This document shows positions 8,077 to 17,637 of a stretch of DNA of 64,000 nucleotides, in pieces. This DNA comes from Salinimonas marina (GTDB taxonomy: Bacteria; Pseudomonadota; Gammaproteobacteria; Enterobacterales; Alteromonadaceae), in NCBI RefSeq assembly GCF_015644725.1, contig NZ_CP064795.1, positions 2,478,501 through 2,542,500 of the forward strand, read 5' to 3'. The position numbers were made by a program, and so were the translations under genes. Within the stretch, counting starts at the first letter, position 1. Each line of letters starts with the position of its first letter. Below the pieces are notes generated by a model, which was given only the letters and a program-made list of their open reading frames with translations, was not told the DNA's origin and ran no database searches.

Positions 8077-9201
8077 TTACGACCTACCCACAATAATTGC
8101 TGCCCGCAGTTTTTTGCGGCCATAACAGGCCAGTCTTAAAAAGTCGTCCCGTGCAATCGGCACATGCTGAAAATCAAGCAAATGTTCGTCATCGCCCGGA
8201 TCGGGATCATGGATATAGACGCAGTTCGCATCGATGCCGGTCACTACCACCCAATGTGGTGCCTTACGTTGGTCCAACTGCCAGGTACTGATAAGACAAA
8301 CTACCGCACTGCCGGCTGCCAGCGCCTCGGTCAAATCCTCAATGCTCCAGTTTACCGGTTCTAAGGATATGCCAGACTGTTGAGCATGATAGCCAAAATC
8401 GGCTTCCACCTGACGAATAATCGCTTTTTTGCTGCTGCTTCGTACCGACTCTATGAACAATGGTAATTGTGCGTTGAGCCAGACCTTTGCGTCAAAACCA
8501 TAATCCACGGCGGCCAGCGCCAATCCCACCGGATGACAACCGCCATGGCCGGAGGTCATGAAAATAGTGGTAGCCTGTCGCCAAATGGCCAGCTCCTGGC
8601 GCTGGTCCATGGCAAAGTCCGATCGCAGATAGCACAATGCCATCATCAGCGCCGCCGGCCCGCAGGTAAACTCGGTGGTCTGACGATACCAGGGATACGC
8701 TTCGAGCACCGCGTTCTGAGTTTTACGATGTAGCCTTTTCTGCATACGCAACGCATCGATGTGGTCGGCATAATAATTCGGATACAGCCCGAAAGGCTGA
8801 AAACCTAAACGTTGATACAGGGCAATGGCCTGGGCATTGTTCTGGGCTACCTCCAGTCGCATAAAGGGTTTTCCCCGTGCTAACGCCCGCTTTTCAAGTT
8901 CTCCGATCAATACGCTGGCCGTACCGGTGCCCCTGGCCTCGGGTGCCACGGCGATAGAATACAAACGTGTCAGTAAGGTGGCACGACGTACCAGCAGCAA
9001 TGCATAACCTATCGGTCTATCTTGTGCACAGGCCACCACCAATTCAGCCTGTGGCGCACAAATATAGTGCCGAAAACGGCGCGCACTAAGACGGTCACTG
9101 GAAAAGCAAAGCTTCTCCAGGGCCGTCAGCGCCCCCACATCTTCCGCCCGGGCGCTTCGGGTGGTGATGGGGGCGAGCGGAGCTGAAGCCTGTTGATTCA
9201 T
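8077..9201 (-). CDS. GNAT acetyltransferase fused to a C39-like cysteine peptidase domain
   Basis: 374 residues, two domains. Residues about 15-150 are a GNAT acetyltransferase (IAVAPEARGTGTASVLIGELE is the acetyl-CoA loop, and NNAQAIALYQRLGFQPFG the C-terminal motif). Residues about 170-374 are a papain-like C39-family domain, with Cys in QTTEFTCGPAALMMAL, His in PHWVVVTGIDAN and Asp in YIHDPDPGDDEH. Both catalytic sites look intact. Its ATG overlaps the stop of the upstream ATP-grasp gene by 1 nt (TGATG), so the two are translationally coupled. RLAN/ATP-grasp ligases next to GNAT and C39 peptidase domains are a recurrent predicted module for making or processing a peptide or peptide tag. 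The actual substrate is unknown. Confidence 0.85.
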   Translation of the reverse strand: MNQQASAPLAPITTRSARAEDVGALTALEKLCFSSDRLSARRFRHYICAPQAELVVACAQDRPIGYALLLVRRATLLTRLYSIAVAPEARGTGTASVLIGELEKRALARGKPFMRLEVAQNNAQAIALYQRLGFQPFGLYPNYYADHIDALRMQKRLHRKTQNAVLEAYPWYRQTTEFTCGPAALMMALCYLRSDFAMDQRQELAIWRQATTIFMTSGHGGCHPVGLALAAVDYGFDAKVWLNAQLPLFIESVRSSSKKAIIRQVEADFGYHAQQSGISLEPVNWSIEDLTEALAAGSAVVCLISTWQLDQRKAPHWVVVTGIDANCVYIHDPDPGDDEHLLDFQHVPIARDDFLRLACYGRKKLRAAIIVGRS

Positions 9202-10682
9202 CAGCGTCCCCGACGCTCCAGACGCTCAGCAAATTCCTGCATGATAAGCTCATACAGGGCACTGCCCAGATAAGCATCCTCAATGCCCGAATCAATACTG
9301 GGGTTATCGTTCACCTCAATCACAAACACCGCCTCGCCTCTTTGCTTAATATCCACGCCGTACAGGCCGGTCCCCACCACTTTGGCAGCCTTTGTGGCGG
9401 CCTGTAAAACGGCTTTTGGCACCTCAAAGGTGGCCATGGTGACAAAGTCGCCGGAATCGGCTTCGCCATCTTTGTGGTGGTAGATCTGCCAGTGATCCCG
9501 GGCCATAAAATATTTGCAGGCATATATCGGTTTACCGCCGAGCATACCGATACGCCAGTCAAAATCGGTATAAATGTATTCCTGCACCAACACCAGCGCC
9601 GAGGCTTCCAGCATCACGGTCAGCTTTTGCTGCAACGTAGCGGCATCTTCAACCTTGTACACACCCAGACTAAAAGCACTTTCGGGCAGCTTTAACACCA
9701 GCGGCAGGCCCAGCTCCTGAATCAGGCTGTTACATTGTGCCGGGCTGGCGCTGGCCACCAGCCGGCTTTTCGGGGCCGGAACATGCTGATAGTTGAACGC
9801 ATCATGTAAAAACACCTTGTTACAACACCGGATAATAGACTGGGTATCATCAATAACCACCAACCCTTCCCGTTCGGCCGAACGTGCCAGCCGATACGTA
9901 GGATGATCAATGGCAGTGGTCTGCCGGATAAACAGGGCATCATAGTGAGCCACTTCATCTGGCCCTAACGAGGTCACTATTTGCGCGTTAATTCCCACCT
10001 TCGCAGCGGCTTTTACAAAATGCTTCAGCGCTTTAGGATCGCTGGGGGCATTGGGCTCGGTAGGGTCGGTTAATATCGCCATGTCCCAGCGCGCTTTTTT
10101 CAATTGCGTCTGTTCACGCCACTGAGTCTCGGTAAAATCCTGCAACCGCCCCACCGCCCACTCATGTAGCGACTCGGGAAGTGCTTCAAAGCCACAACTT
10201 ACACACTCCATAACGCCTACCGTTACCTGTGTCGTGTCAGGCACGTCAGCTGCTGCCAACACGATTCTGATTTTCAGTACCGGGGTTGGGAAATGGCGGT
10301 AGGCATAATCGGCCAGCCTGGAAAATTGCTGATCCTTCGCTTGCCCGAACAGTACATAAATCTCAGCAGGTACGGCTTTTGCAGCCGGCCATACAAACCA
10401 GGAAGGTAACGATAACCGGGCGGCAGAGACGGTTGCGTCCGACAAGGACAAATCGTTGATGGTTTTTAGCGAGGGCAACACCTGGTGTTTGCGCGCCTGG
10501 GCCAATAATGAACAATAATATCCCTTCGACAGATATTTTTGGGTGTCGCATAAATTGATAACCCGGGTCTTAGGTTCATTCTTTTTAGGAAAGTTAGCCA
10601 GGTAATCATCAAAGCTGATCACGTCTAATGACGTATCAGCAAATAAACCGAAGGTGTCGGCTACAATGAGCGTTTTGTGCAT
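9201..10682 (-). CDS. RimK-like ATP-grasp ligase with N-terminal RLAN domain
   Basis: 493 residues from the chosen ATG (MHKTLIVADTFGLF); the longer frame adds 12 unconserved residues. Residues about 1-190 match the RLAN domain found before RimK-like enzymes (INLCDTQKYLSKGYYCSLLAQARKHQVLPS). The rest is an ATP-grasp amidoligase: LVLKLPESAFSLGVYKVED (nucleotide lysine and glycine-rich loop), VLVQEYIYTDFDWRIGMLGG, and metal-binding VIEVNDNPSIDSGIEDAYLG. Such enzymes form amide bonds between a carboxylate and an amine, often adding Glu to proteins or making peptides. It is the first gene of a two-gene unit with the GNAT-C39 protein, and its own promoter must lie in 10683-10892. Confidence 0.87.
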   Translation of the reverse strand: MHKTLIVADTFGLFADTSLDVISFDDYLANFPKKNEPKTRVINLCDTQKYLSKGYYCSLLAQARKHQVLPSLKTINDLSLSDATVSAARLSLPSWFVWPAAKAVPAEIYVLFGQAKDQQFSRLADYAYRHFPTPVLKIRIVLAAADVPDTTQVTVGVMECVSCGFEALPESLHEWAVGRLQDFTETQWREQTQLKKARWDMAILTDPTEPNAPSDPKALKHFVKAAAKVGINAQIVTSLGPDEVAHYDALFIRQTTAIDHPTYRLARSAEREGLVVIDDTQSIIRCCNKVFLHDAFNYQHVPAPKSRLVASASPAQCNSLIQELGLPLVLKLPESAFSLGVYKVEDAATLQQKLTVMLEASALVLVQEYIYTDFDWRIGMLGGKPIYACKYFMARDHWQIYHHKDGEADSGDFVTMATFEVPKAVLQAATKAAKVVGTGLYGVDIKQRGEAVFVIEVNDNPSIDSGIEDAYLGSALYELIMQEFAERLERRGR

Positions 10683-10892
10683 AAATAAAATTCTGCCAAG
10701 ACAGACTGCGCCTTTCACACACCATGTGTGAGTCGCTGGTACTAAAGCATCACAGTGTAGAGCACGTTCGCCATTTGCATAGTAAAATCAGTACAGTATA
10801 TTTTCATCGTCACGATACCTTTTATTGATGAAAAACGTACCTGATTACAGAATTAACGTATTATAGCCGAATTGATTTTTTCAGGAGTTTTT

Positions 10893-11861
10893 ATGGTTTT
10901 ACCCACAATTGCAATTCTCGTCGGTCTGCCGGTAATGTTGTGGAGTGCTGGGAAGTTTGTTGATGGCTCAGCAGGCGTGGCAAAACATTTCGGCGTTTCT
11001 CCGCTGCTTATCGGAATGCTGATTATCGGCTTTGGCACCTCTGCCCCGGAAATTATTGTGTCTATTTTTGCGGCCCTGGAGGGTAACTCGGGGATTGCAT
11101 TGGGTAATGCATTTGGTTCCAACATTGCCAATATTGCGTTGGTGCTGGGCTTAACCGCGGTAGTAAGCCCTATCGCGGTGCGCAGTGAAATTATCAAACG
11201 TGAACTGCCAGTGATGCTGGCAATCGTCTTTATTGCTGCCTGGCAGCTGATGGATCTGGTGTTGTCTAAAGACGATGCCTTTACCTTGCTTGGGCTGTTT
11301 GTATTGCTGGTGGGCTGGAGCATTTGGCAGGGCATGAAAGGCAGCGGCGACAGTCTGGCCAGCGAGTATTCCGAACAAATTGAATCCTCATCCTCGCCGG
11401 TGAAAATGAACATTGTGTGGCTGCTGGCTGGCCTGGTGCTGCTTATCGCCAGTTCCCGCATTCTGGTGTGGGGCGCGGTAGAAGTGGCTGCTCACTTTGG
11501 CGTCAGCGATACCATTATCGGCCTGACCATTATTGCCATTGGTACATCCCTGCCGGAGCTGGCCTCGGCGTTGATTGCTGTGCGCAAAAATGAGCATGAC
11601 CTGGCGCTGGGCAATGTTATCGGCTCTAACATGTTTAATACGCTGGCCGTGGTAGGCCTGGCGGGCACCATCCACCCTACTGCCATCGACAGCAGCTTTT
11701 TCTATCGTGATATCCTGATCATGGTAGGGGTATCGGTAGCATTATTCTTGTTTTGTATCGGGATCAAGAAGCAGGGCCGACTCAACCGGCTTGAAGGGGG
11801 CGTTTTTGTACTGGGTTATATTGGTTATACCTGGTATCTGATTAACTCTGCCTTTATCTAA
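10893..11861 (+). CDS. Calcium/sodium antiporter of the YrbG type
   Basis: 322 residues. The ATG at 10893 is preferred because AGGAG lies 7 nt before it. This is a CaCA-family exchanger with two inverted halves, each bearing the alpha-repeat signature: GFGTSAPEIIVSIFAALEG followed by LGNAFGSNIAN in the first half, and AIGTSLPELASALIAVRKN followed by LGNVIGSNMFN in the second. About 10 membrane segments. It probably exchanges Ca2+ for Na+ or H+ across the inner membrane. Its end overlaps the end of a convergent small membrane protein by 4 bp. It is not part of the Lpt/Kds cluster that holds yrbG in E. coli. Confidence 0.92.
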   Translation: MVLPTIAILVGLPVMLWSAGKFVDGSAGVAKHFGVSPLLIGMLIIGFGTSAPEIIVSIFAALEGNSGIALGNAFGSNIANIALVLGLTAVVSPIAVRSEIIKRELPVMLAIVFIAAWQLMDLVLSKDDAFTLLGLFVLLVGWSIWQGMKGSGDSLASEYSEQIESSSSPVKMNIVWLLAGLVLLIASSRILVWGAVEVAAHFGVSDTIIGLTIIAIGTSLPELASALIAVRKNEHDLALGNVIGSNMFNTLAVVGLAGTIHPTAIDSSFFYRDILIMVGVSVALFLFCIGIKKQGRLNRLEGGVFVLGYIGYTWYLINSAFI

Positions 11862-12247
11862 GCAAAGTGTACCACCAGGGCCAGCAGGCTTATCAGCCCA
11901 AGGCCCATCAATACAAACAGGTTGATTCCAAATTCGTCCTGGCGGCGCCGGCTTCGGCGCCAGCGCATGCCGATAGCCAGTAACGTCAGACTTATCCCCA
12001 CCTGCACAAAAATAAACAACCAGGTGACCAGCTCGGCTGACCACCCACCATCGCCGGGAACCTGCCAGTACCGCTGTACACCGGCAATAAAATCTGGCCG
12101 GGCATAATGAAAAATCAACAACGCCCCGAATAATACCAGCCACGCGGTCAGATTGACCATAATGGCAACTTTGTACCAGGTATCCGCCTGACGGGGCTGG
12201 TCGCGTCGGTTCGGACCCATATGTTTTGGTGACGGTGAGGTTTGCAT
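11858..12247 (-). CDS. Hypothetical small membrane protein
   Basis: 129 residues, not recognised. After a polar, basic N-terminus (SPKHMGPNRRDQPRQAD) come three predicted membrane segments: around KVAIMVNLTAWLVLFGALLI, LVTWLFIFVQVGISLTLLAI and INLFVLMGLGLISLLALVVH. A basic loop (MRWRRSRRRQDEFG) separates the second from the third and should be cytoplasmic. It starts at the ATG at 12247, directly after an in-frame TTG, and is convergent with the antiporter. Probably a real gene in this lineage; no function can be assigned. Confidence 0.65.
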   Translation of the reverse strand: MQTSPSPKHMGPNRRDQPRQADTWYKVAIMVNLTAWLVLFGALLIFHYARPDFIAGVQRYWQVPGDGGWSAELVTWLFIFVQVGISLTLLAIGMRWRRSRRRQDEFGINLFVLMGLGLISLLALVVHFA

Positions 12248-12519
12248 CAATGAACTCTGGCATCCCGGTATGGTTTAAGTATACTACCGGGTCTTAATAC
12301 GTGAGTATCCACAATTCGTCTAAAAAACGGACCGTCTGGCAGCTTTTCACGAGCCCCTCCCCGGCTTAGGTGTGCAACTTCATCCGGCAAATTCGCCATG
12401 AGGTGTCAGCTTACTGCTGATCGCGCCCGCCCTGTTTTACGATAAGATGCATGCTTTTAGAGAGTGTGCGAAGATACTTCACTCAAACGACTACAATAAA
12501 CTGTGACGGAGAATATACA

Positions 12520-13916
12520 ATGACGCATGCGCCCGTTGTCGACGTGCTTGGTGGCAAGTACGCGGTTGGCGAAACGGTAACCGTAAAAGGTTGGGTAAGA
12601 ACACGCCGCGATTCAAAAGCAGGCTTGTCTTTTATTGCTTTGCACGATGGCAGCTGTTTTGATGCTGTGCAGGTGATCGCGTTAAATTCTCTGCCTAATT
12701 ATACCGATGTCCAGCGCCTGACTACCGGTTGTTCACTGGCGGTTACCGCGACGGTGAAAGAGTCTCAGGGCCAGGGCCAGGCATTGGAGCTGGAAGCTGA
12801 ACAGATTGAAGTGGTTGGCTGGGTCGAGAACCCTGACACCTACCCGATGGCGGCAAAGCGTCACTCCATCGAATATCTGCGCGAATACGCCCACCTGCGC
12901 CCACGCACCAATGTTATCGGTGCCGTGACCCGGGTTCGTAACTGTCTGTCGCAGGCGGTACATCGCTTTTTCCACGAAAAAGGCTATTTTTGGATAAGCA
13001 CGCCTGTGATCACGGCCAGTGATACTGAAGGGGCCGGAGAAATGTTTCGGGTATCGACCCTGGATATGATGAACCTGCCTAAAACCGAACAGGGCGATAT
13101 TGATTACAGCGAAGATTTTTTCGGTAAAGAAACCTATCTGACGGTATCGGGTCAGCTGAATGTTGAAACCTATTGTACCGCGATGTCAAAGGTGTACACC
13201 TTTGGCCCTACCTTTCGTGCCGAGAACAGCAACACCTCGCGCCATCTGGCAGAGTTCTGGATGATTGAACCGGAACTGGCCTTTGCTGAACTGGCCGATG
13301 TGGCGCAGTTGGCTGAAGACATGCTTAAATACGTGTGCAAAGCCGTGCTAGAAGAACGTGCCGATGACATGGCCTTTTTTGCCCAGCGTATTAACAAAGA
13401 TGCGGTTGATCGTCTGCAAAAGCTGGTGGACTCTGACTTTGTGCGGATGGACTACACCGATGCCATCGACATTTTGCAAAACAGTGGCAAAACGTTTGAG
13501 TTCCCGGTGGAATGGGGCGTGGATTTATCGTCTGAGCACGAACGTTATCTGGCTGAAGAGCATGTGGGCGCGCCGATCATCATGCAAAATTACCCTAAAG
13601 ACATCAAAGCCTTCTACATGCGCTTAAACGAAGATGGCAAGACCGTTGCCGCGATGGACGTACTGGCCCGGGTATTGGTGAGATCATCGGTGGTTCACAG
13701 CGTGAAGAACGTCTGGATGTATTTGATGAGCGTCTTGAGCAGATGAATCTGGATAAAGAGGATTACGCCTGGTATCGCGATTTACGTCGCTATGGCACCG
13801 TACCTCATGCTGGTTTTGGACTGGGCTTTGAGCGTCTGGTGGCCTATGTTACCGGCATGCAAAATGTTCGTGATGTTATCCCATTCCCAAGAACCCCGGG
13901 CAGCGCCTCGTTCTGA
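12520..13916 (+). pseudogene. asnS: Asparaginyl-tRNA synthetase, split by a one-base deletion (likely sequence error)
   Basis: Class II aminoacyl-tRNA synthetase charging tRNA-Asn. The ATG at 12520 ([14 protein letters not shown]) has GACGGAG upstream and fits the family start. Visible parts are the OB-fold anticodon domain ([14 protein letters not shown]), motif 2 ([25 protein letters not shown]) and, beyond the break, the motif 3 region ([24 protein letters not shown]). The frame breaks at 13667-13669, where GGCCCGGG should be GGCCCCGGG. With one more C the gene reads through to the TGA at 13914 as 465 residues, the normal length. As the enzyme is essential in nearly all gammaproteobacteria, a real inactivation is unlikely. 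Confidence 0.92.
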
Positions 13917-13933
13917 TCTCCCCTTAATCTTAC

Positions 13934-13960
13934 AAGCCGGTTTCTCAACCGGCTTTTTTT
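13934..13960 (+). terminator. Intrinsic terminator of asnS
   Basis: Perfect stem AAGCCGGTT / AACCGGCTT with a 4-nt loop, followed by a run of T, 18 nt after the asnS stop. Confidence 0.9.
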
Positions 13961-14118
13961 ATGTCAATTTGAGGTGGTCTAAGCTATTCTTTTTATAATC
14001 TTTTTAAAAAGCAAAGAATGATCTTAGCTGGCATCTTTGCGTTTTAACCATGGTTCTGACGAATATTGCGCAATCTCTTGTGCAGGCCGTACTTATGTTT
14101 GACACACAGCGATAATCT

Positions 14119-15267
14119 ATGAGCGCAACCGCACCACAAATCAATATTACCTGCGATCAATGCTACACCTCGGTCGACATTCCAGCACTGGAGCATTGCC
14201 AGGAAGCCTTTTGCCCCAACTGTGAACATGAGTTGTTAACCTTTCGCAAAAACGGCCATGAACACTGCCTGGCGTTTGCCGCCTCCGGGTTATTTTTTTT
14301 ATTACTCAGCCTGCCGTTCAATTTTCTGATTTTTAAAAGCAATGGCCAGCAACACAGTATCAATATTACCGATACCCTGAATGTATTGATTGCCAAAGAT
14401 TATCTTTCGCTGGCGATAATTACCGCCCTGGCGATTCTGGTGATTCCGGCCATTGTCATGTTCGGGATCGGCAGCCTCTCCTTATTCTGCATTCGCAACC
14501 GCCGCTGGCGGGGCGCCAGGGCGATGTATACCACCGTCAACCAACTGGCTCGCTGGAGCATGGCTGAAGTATTTATGGTGGGCACCCTGGTCAGTCTGAT
14601 CAAGATTACCTCTCTGGCGGAGGTCAGCTATGGCATGTCGTTTTATGCGTTTATCGGCTTTGCCGTCTGCCTAACCCTGGCGCTGGTAAACTATGATAAA
14701 AACCGCCTGGGTTTATGGTTGTACCGCGGCCACTTACCAAAACCAAAAACGCTGAGCCGGGCGCGGGCCTCGGTCAGTCTGCAACGCACCTGGGCATTGT
14801 TGTTGGTGGCCGCGTTGCTGTACATTCCGGCCAACACCTTACCCATTATGCACACCGAATTATTTGGTCGCAGCGAGCCGAATACGATTATTGGCGGCGT
14901 AATTTCGTTGTGGCAATCAGGATCCTATCCGGTCGCCATCGTCATTTTGGTGGCCAGCGTGGTGGTGCCGGTAGCCAAAATCGCCATCCTGGCCTGGCTT
15001 AACTTTACGGTACAGCACCGGTTTACGGGGCGTCGGCGTACCCGGGTAAAATTTTATCGGTTTACAGAAGCCATCGGCCGCTGGTCGATGATAGATGTTT
15101 TCGTGGTGGCGATTCTGGTAGGTTTAATTCAGTTGGGCAGTACCATATCGGTGTACCCGGGCCCCGCGGCACTGGCCTTTTGTGCGGTGGTGTTTGTCAC
15201 GATGGTGGCAGCTATCACCTTTGACTCAAGGCTAATATGGATAGACAGGAAAAATATTGATGAGTGA
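14119..15267 (+). CDS. pqiA: Paraquat-inducible protein A family membrane protein
   Basis: 382 residues. The N-terminal zinc ribbon is seen as CDQC...CPNC (residues about 12-38). Two PqiA domains follow, each of four membrane segments, with the repeated NTLPI and RWSMxxVF(M/V)V motifs. The second ribbon usual in E. coli PqiA lacks its cysteines here (KPKTLSRARAS). PqiA sits in the inner membrane as part of the PqiABC system, in which PqiB forms a tunnel across the periplasm for lipid transport that supports envelope integrity. It overlaps pqiB by 8 nt, so the operon is pqiABC. Confidence 0.9.
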   Translation: MSATAPQINITCDQCYTSVDIPALEHCQEAFCPNCEHELLTFRKNGHEHCLAFAASGLFFLLLSLPFNFLIFKSNGQQHSINITDTLNVLIAKDYLSLAIITALAILVIPAIVMFGIGSLSLFCIRNRRWRGARAMYTTVNQLARWSMAEVFMVGTLVSLIKITSLAEVSYGMSFYAFIGFAVCLTLALVNYDKNRLGLWLYRGHLPKPKTLSRARASVSLQRTWALLLVAALLYIPANTLPIMHTELFGRSEPNTIIGGVISLWQSGSYPVAIVILVASVVVPVAKIAILAWLNFTVQHRFTGRRRTRVKFYRFTEAIGRWSMIDVFVVAILVGLIQLGSTISVYPGPAALAFCAVVFVTMVAAITFDSRLIWIDRKNIDE

Positions 15268-16906
15268 AAGTGCAAAGATAAAGTCAACCCGACGTATTTC
15301 CAGAATCTGGATCATCCCGATTCTGGTGGTGATTGTGGGTGGCTGGATGGTCTATACCCAATGGCAAAATCAGGGGCCGCTCATCACCATAGAACTGAAA
15401 ACCGCCAGTGGTATTGAAGCCAATAAAACCACCATCAAAGTGCGTGATTTTGATGTGGGTCAGGTGAAAAAAATCGAACTGAAACCAGACCTGGACGGGG
15501 TGCTGGTGACCGCCAGAATGGAGGCCAGCGCCGAGCGGCTGTTAACTGAAAACACTCAGTTCTGGGTAGTTGCCCCGCGCATCAGCTTTTCAGAAGTCAG
15601 CGGCCTGAATACGTTGTTGTCAGGCAGTTATATTGCGATGTCGGGCAATGAAGAAGGCGCAGAAAAACGCAATTTTGTGGCGCTGGAACGTCCCCCCGCC
15701 ACGCCGCCTGGAACGCCGGGCCTGCATTTGACCTTGAAAAGCGATGACCGGTTTGCGTTTAAATCAGGGGATCCGATTATTTACAAAGGCTTCAAAGTAG
15801 GCGAATTTGAAGAGGCTGAATTCAACATCGCTGAACGGGTGGTGTATTACAGCGCCTTTATTGAAAGCCCCTACCATAAGCTTATCACCCACAACACCCG
15901 CTTCTGGAATATTAGCGGGGTCAAATTACAGCTTCGTTCCAGTGGGGTAAAAGTGGAAACCGGCAGTCTGGAAACGTTACTGGCCAACGGCGTTACTTTC
16001 GGCATTCCCAAAGGCATTCTACCGGGAGAGCTGGTTAAAGAGGATGCCACATTTATGGTGTATTCAGATGAAACTGCCGCATCTAATGCCCGCTATAAAT
16101 TATCCGCCGAATATTTGTTGTTAATTGATGAAACCGTACGTGGATTAACTGTCGGCGCCCCCGTGGAATATCGTGGTATCGAGATTGGTGAGGTAATCAA
16201 AATTAACGCAGTGAATCAGATGGAAGGCAATATTCTGGATGAAGATCACCCCATCCCGGTATTAATCAATATTTATCCGGGCAAGGTTCGCCAGCAGGAT
16301 AATCTGGTGGGCTTGCAAAAAGTAAAGCAAACCGTCAGCTCTTGGATTGAGCGTGATTTGCGTGCCACGTTGCGGATGGGCAATGTGTTAACCGGCGGCC
16401 TGTATGTTGATTTACACCATGCCCAAAATAGCTCACCAATACCGGTAGAAACGGTAAATGGGCTGGAGGTGATCCCCACCGCGTCTAATGAATTCACCCA
16501 AATAACCCAGAAAGCCGATGCCATTCTGGATAAAATCAACCGCTTGCCATTAAACGACATGGTCGCAGATGTTCGCGGAGCGGTAACCGATATGCAGTCT
16601 GCTGCGGTGTCTCTTGAGCAAACCAGCACCGAATTTGATAAAACCCTGCAGGATGTGGATGTCCGGGCGCTCAATAAAAATCTGAATCAGGTACTCACTG
16701 ATATGTCAGCGCTGCTTAAAAATTATTCTGAGGGCGGACTGAGTCCGGCCGAAATAAAAGATACGGTGGATGCGATGCAGGACACCCTGCGTAATCTGCA
16801 ACCGCTGTTGCTACAGCTAAACCAGACCCCCAATAGCTTTATTTTTTCAGGCGATCGCAAACAGGATTTGCAGCCCCAAGCACAATCTAAAGGAGATCCC
16901 CAATGA
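15260..16906 (+). CDS. pqiB: Intermembrane transport protein PqiB (MCE domains)
   Basis: 548 residues with one N-terminal membrane anchor (WIIPILVVIVGGWMVY) and three MCE domains in series, recognisable by repeated GIxxNKTTIKVRDFDVGQV, SGDPIIYKGFKVGEFEEAEF and VGAPVEYRGIEIGEVIKI segments. The C-terminal part is a long helical region (about residues 400-530) typical of the needle that crosses the periplasm. It starts at the second codon of a TTG-ATG pair; AGGA about 10 nt upstream favours the ATG at 15260. It works with PqiA and the outer-membrane lipoprotein PqiC in lipid transport between membranes. Confidence 0.92.
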   Translation: MSESAKIKSTRRISRIWIIPILVVIVGGWMVYTQWQNQGPLITIELKTASGIEANKTTIKVRDFDVGQVKKIELKPDLDGVLVTARMEASAERLLTENTQFWVVAPRISFSEVSGLNTLLSGSYIAMSGNEEGAEKRNFVALERPPATPPGTPGLHLTLKSDDRFAFKSGDPIIYKGFKVGEFEEAEFNIAERVVYYSAFIESPYHKLITHNTRFWNISGVKLQLRSSGVKVETGSLETLLANGVTFGIPKGILPGELVKEDATFMVYSDETAASNARYKLSAEYLLLIDETVRGLTVGAPVEYRGIEIGEVIKINAVNQMEGNILDEDHPIPVLINIYPGKVRQQDNLVGLQKVKQTVSSWIERDLRATLRMGNVLTGGLYVDLHHAQNSSPIPVETVNGLEVIPTASNEFTQITQKADAILDKINRLPLNDMVADVRGAVTDMQSAAVSLEQTSTEFDKTLQDVDVRALNKNLNQVLTDMSALLKNYSEGGLSPAEIKDTVDAMQDTLRNLQPLLLQLNQTPNSFIFSGDRKQDLQPQAQSKGDPQ

Positions 16907-17508
16907 GGCTTCGTTTGTTCGTTACCGGCCTGAGTCTATTGCTGTTAGCCGGCTGTGCCAGCAATGCCGCTGATTTACATTATTATCTGCTGCATTCGCC
17001 TACCCAGGCAGCGGCTAAACCCCAGTCGGCCAGCAGCTATATTCGTTTTAACCGCATTACCATGCCGAATTATCTGAAGCAGCGGGGGCTGGCCATGCAA
17101 ACCGGTCCGGCTACCGTGTATTTTTCTGCCACCCATGTATGGGCCGAACCGCTGGCAAGCGGCTTGTCACAGTCATTGAACGCCTCATTGTGGCAGGAAC
17201 AACAAATTGACGTGGTGCCTGAAGGTGTCTATCAGAACCGGGACTTAAGTTCGGTAACCCTGCATGTAGACGACTTTATCGCCACCGCCGATAACGAAGT
17301 GGTTCTTAAGGGCCATTATTGGTTGTATCCGGGTAAGGCCGAGCCGCGGATGAAGCGCTTTGATTTTCGGCGGCCGCTGAACCAGGATGGCTTTGCTCAC
17401 GCAGTGGTACAAATGCGCAAACTGGTGGCCGGGCTGGCCGCAGATATTGCCACAAATGTTTCGCAATATGATGCTTCATCAGAAAGTAAAACCATGCCTA
17501 ATCAATAA
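16903..17508 (+). CDS. pqiC: PqiC-type outer membrane lipoprotein
   Basis: 201 residues with a lipoprotein signal (LLLLAGC, modified Cys at residue 18). The mature part fits the PqiC/YmbA family: YYLLHSPT near the start, VWAEPLASGLSQSLNASLW in the middle, and a final RKLVAGLAADI helix. PqiC caps the PqiB tunnel at the outer membrane. It overlaps the pqiB stop by 4 nt (ATGA) and ends the operon. Confidence 0.88.
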   Translation: MRLRLFVTGLSLLLLAGCASNAADLHYYLLHSPTQAAAKPQSASSYIRFNRITMPNYLKQRGLAMQTGPATVYFSATHVWAEPLASGLSQSLNASLWQEQQIDVVPEGVYQNRDLSSVTLHVDDFIATADNEVVLKGHYWLYPGKAEPRMKRFDFRRPLNQDGFAHAVVQMRKLVAGLAADIATNVSQYDASSESKTMPNQ

Positions 17509-17637
17509 CTTGAAACAAGCCAGCCGTCGCTATGCGGAGATTTTTACATTAGAAAAACATTACGTTACATTTAATCAAAGTTTGTCTTATCATTGAGGTA
17601 TAAAATAGAAAAAAATTGGCTAAAGAAGCAACCTCTT

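Noticed and set aside
10853..11461. 202-codon leftward frame opposite the antiporter
   Set aside because: Antisense to a clear two-repeat antiporter gene and full of Ser/Pro/Ile with no start signal.
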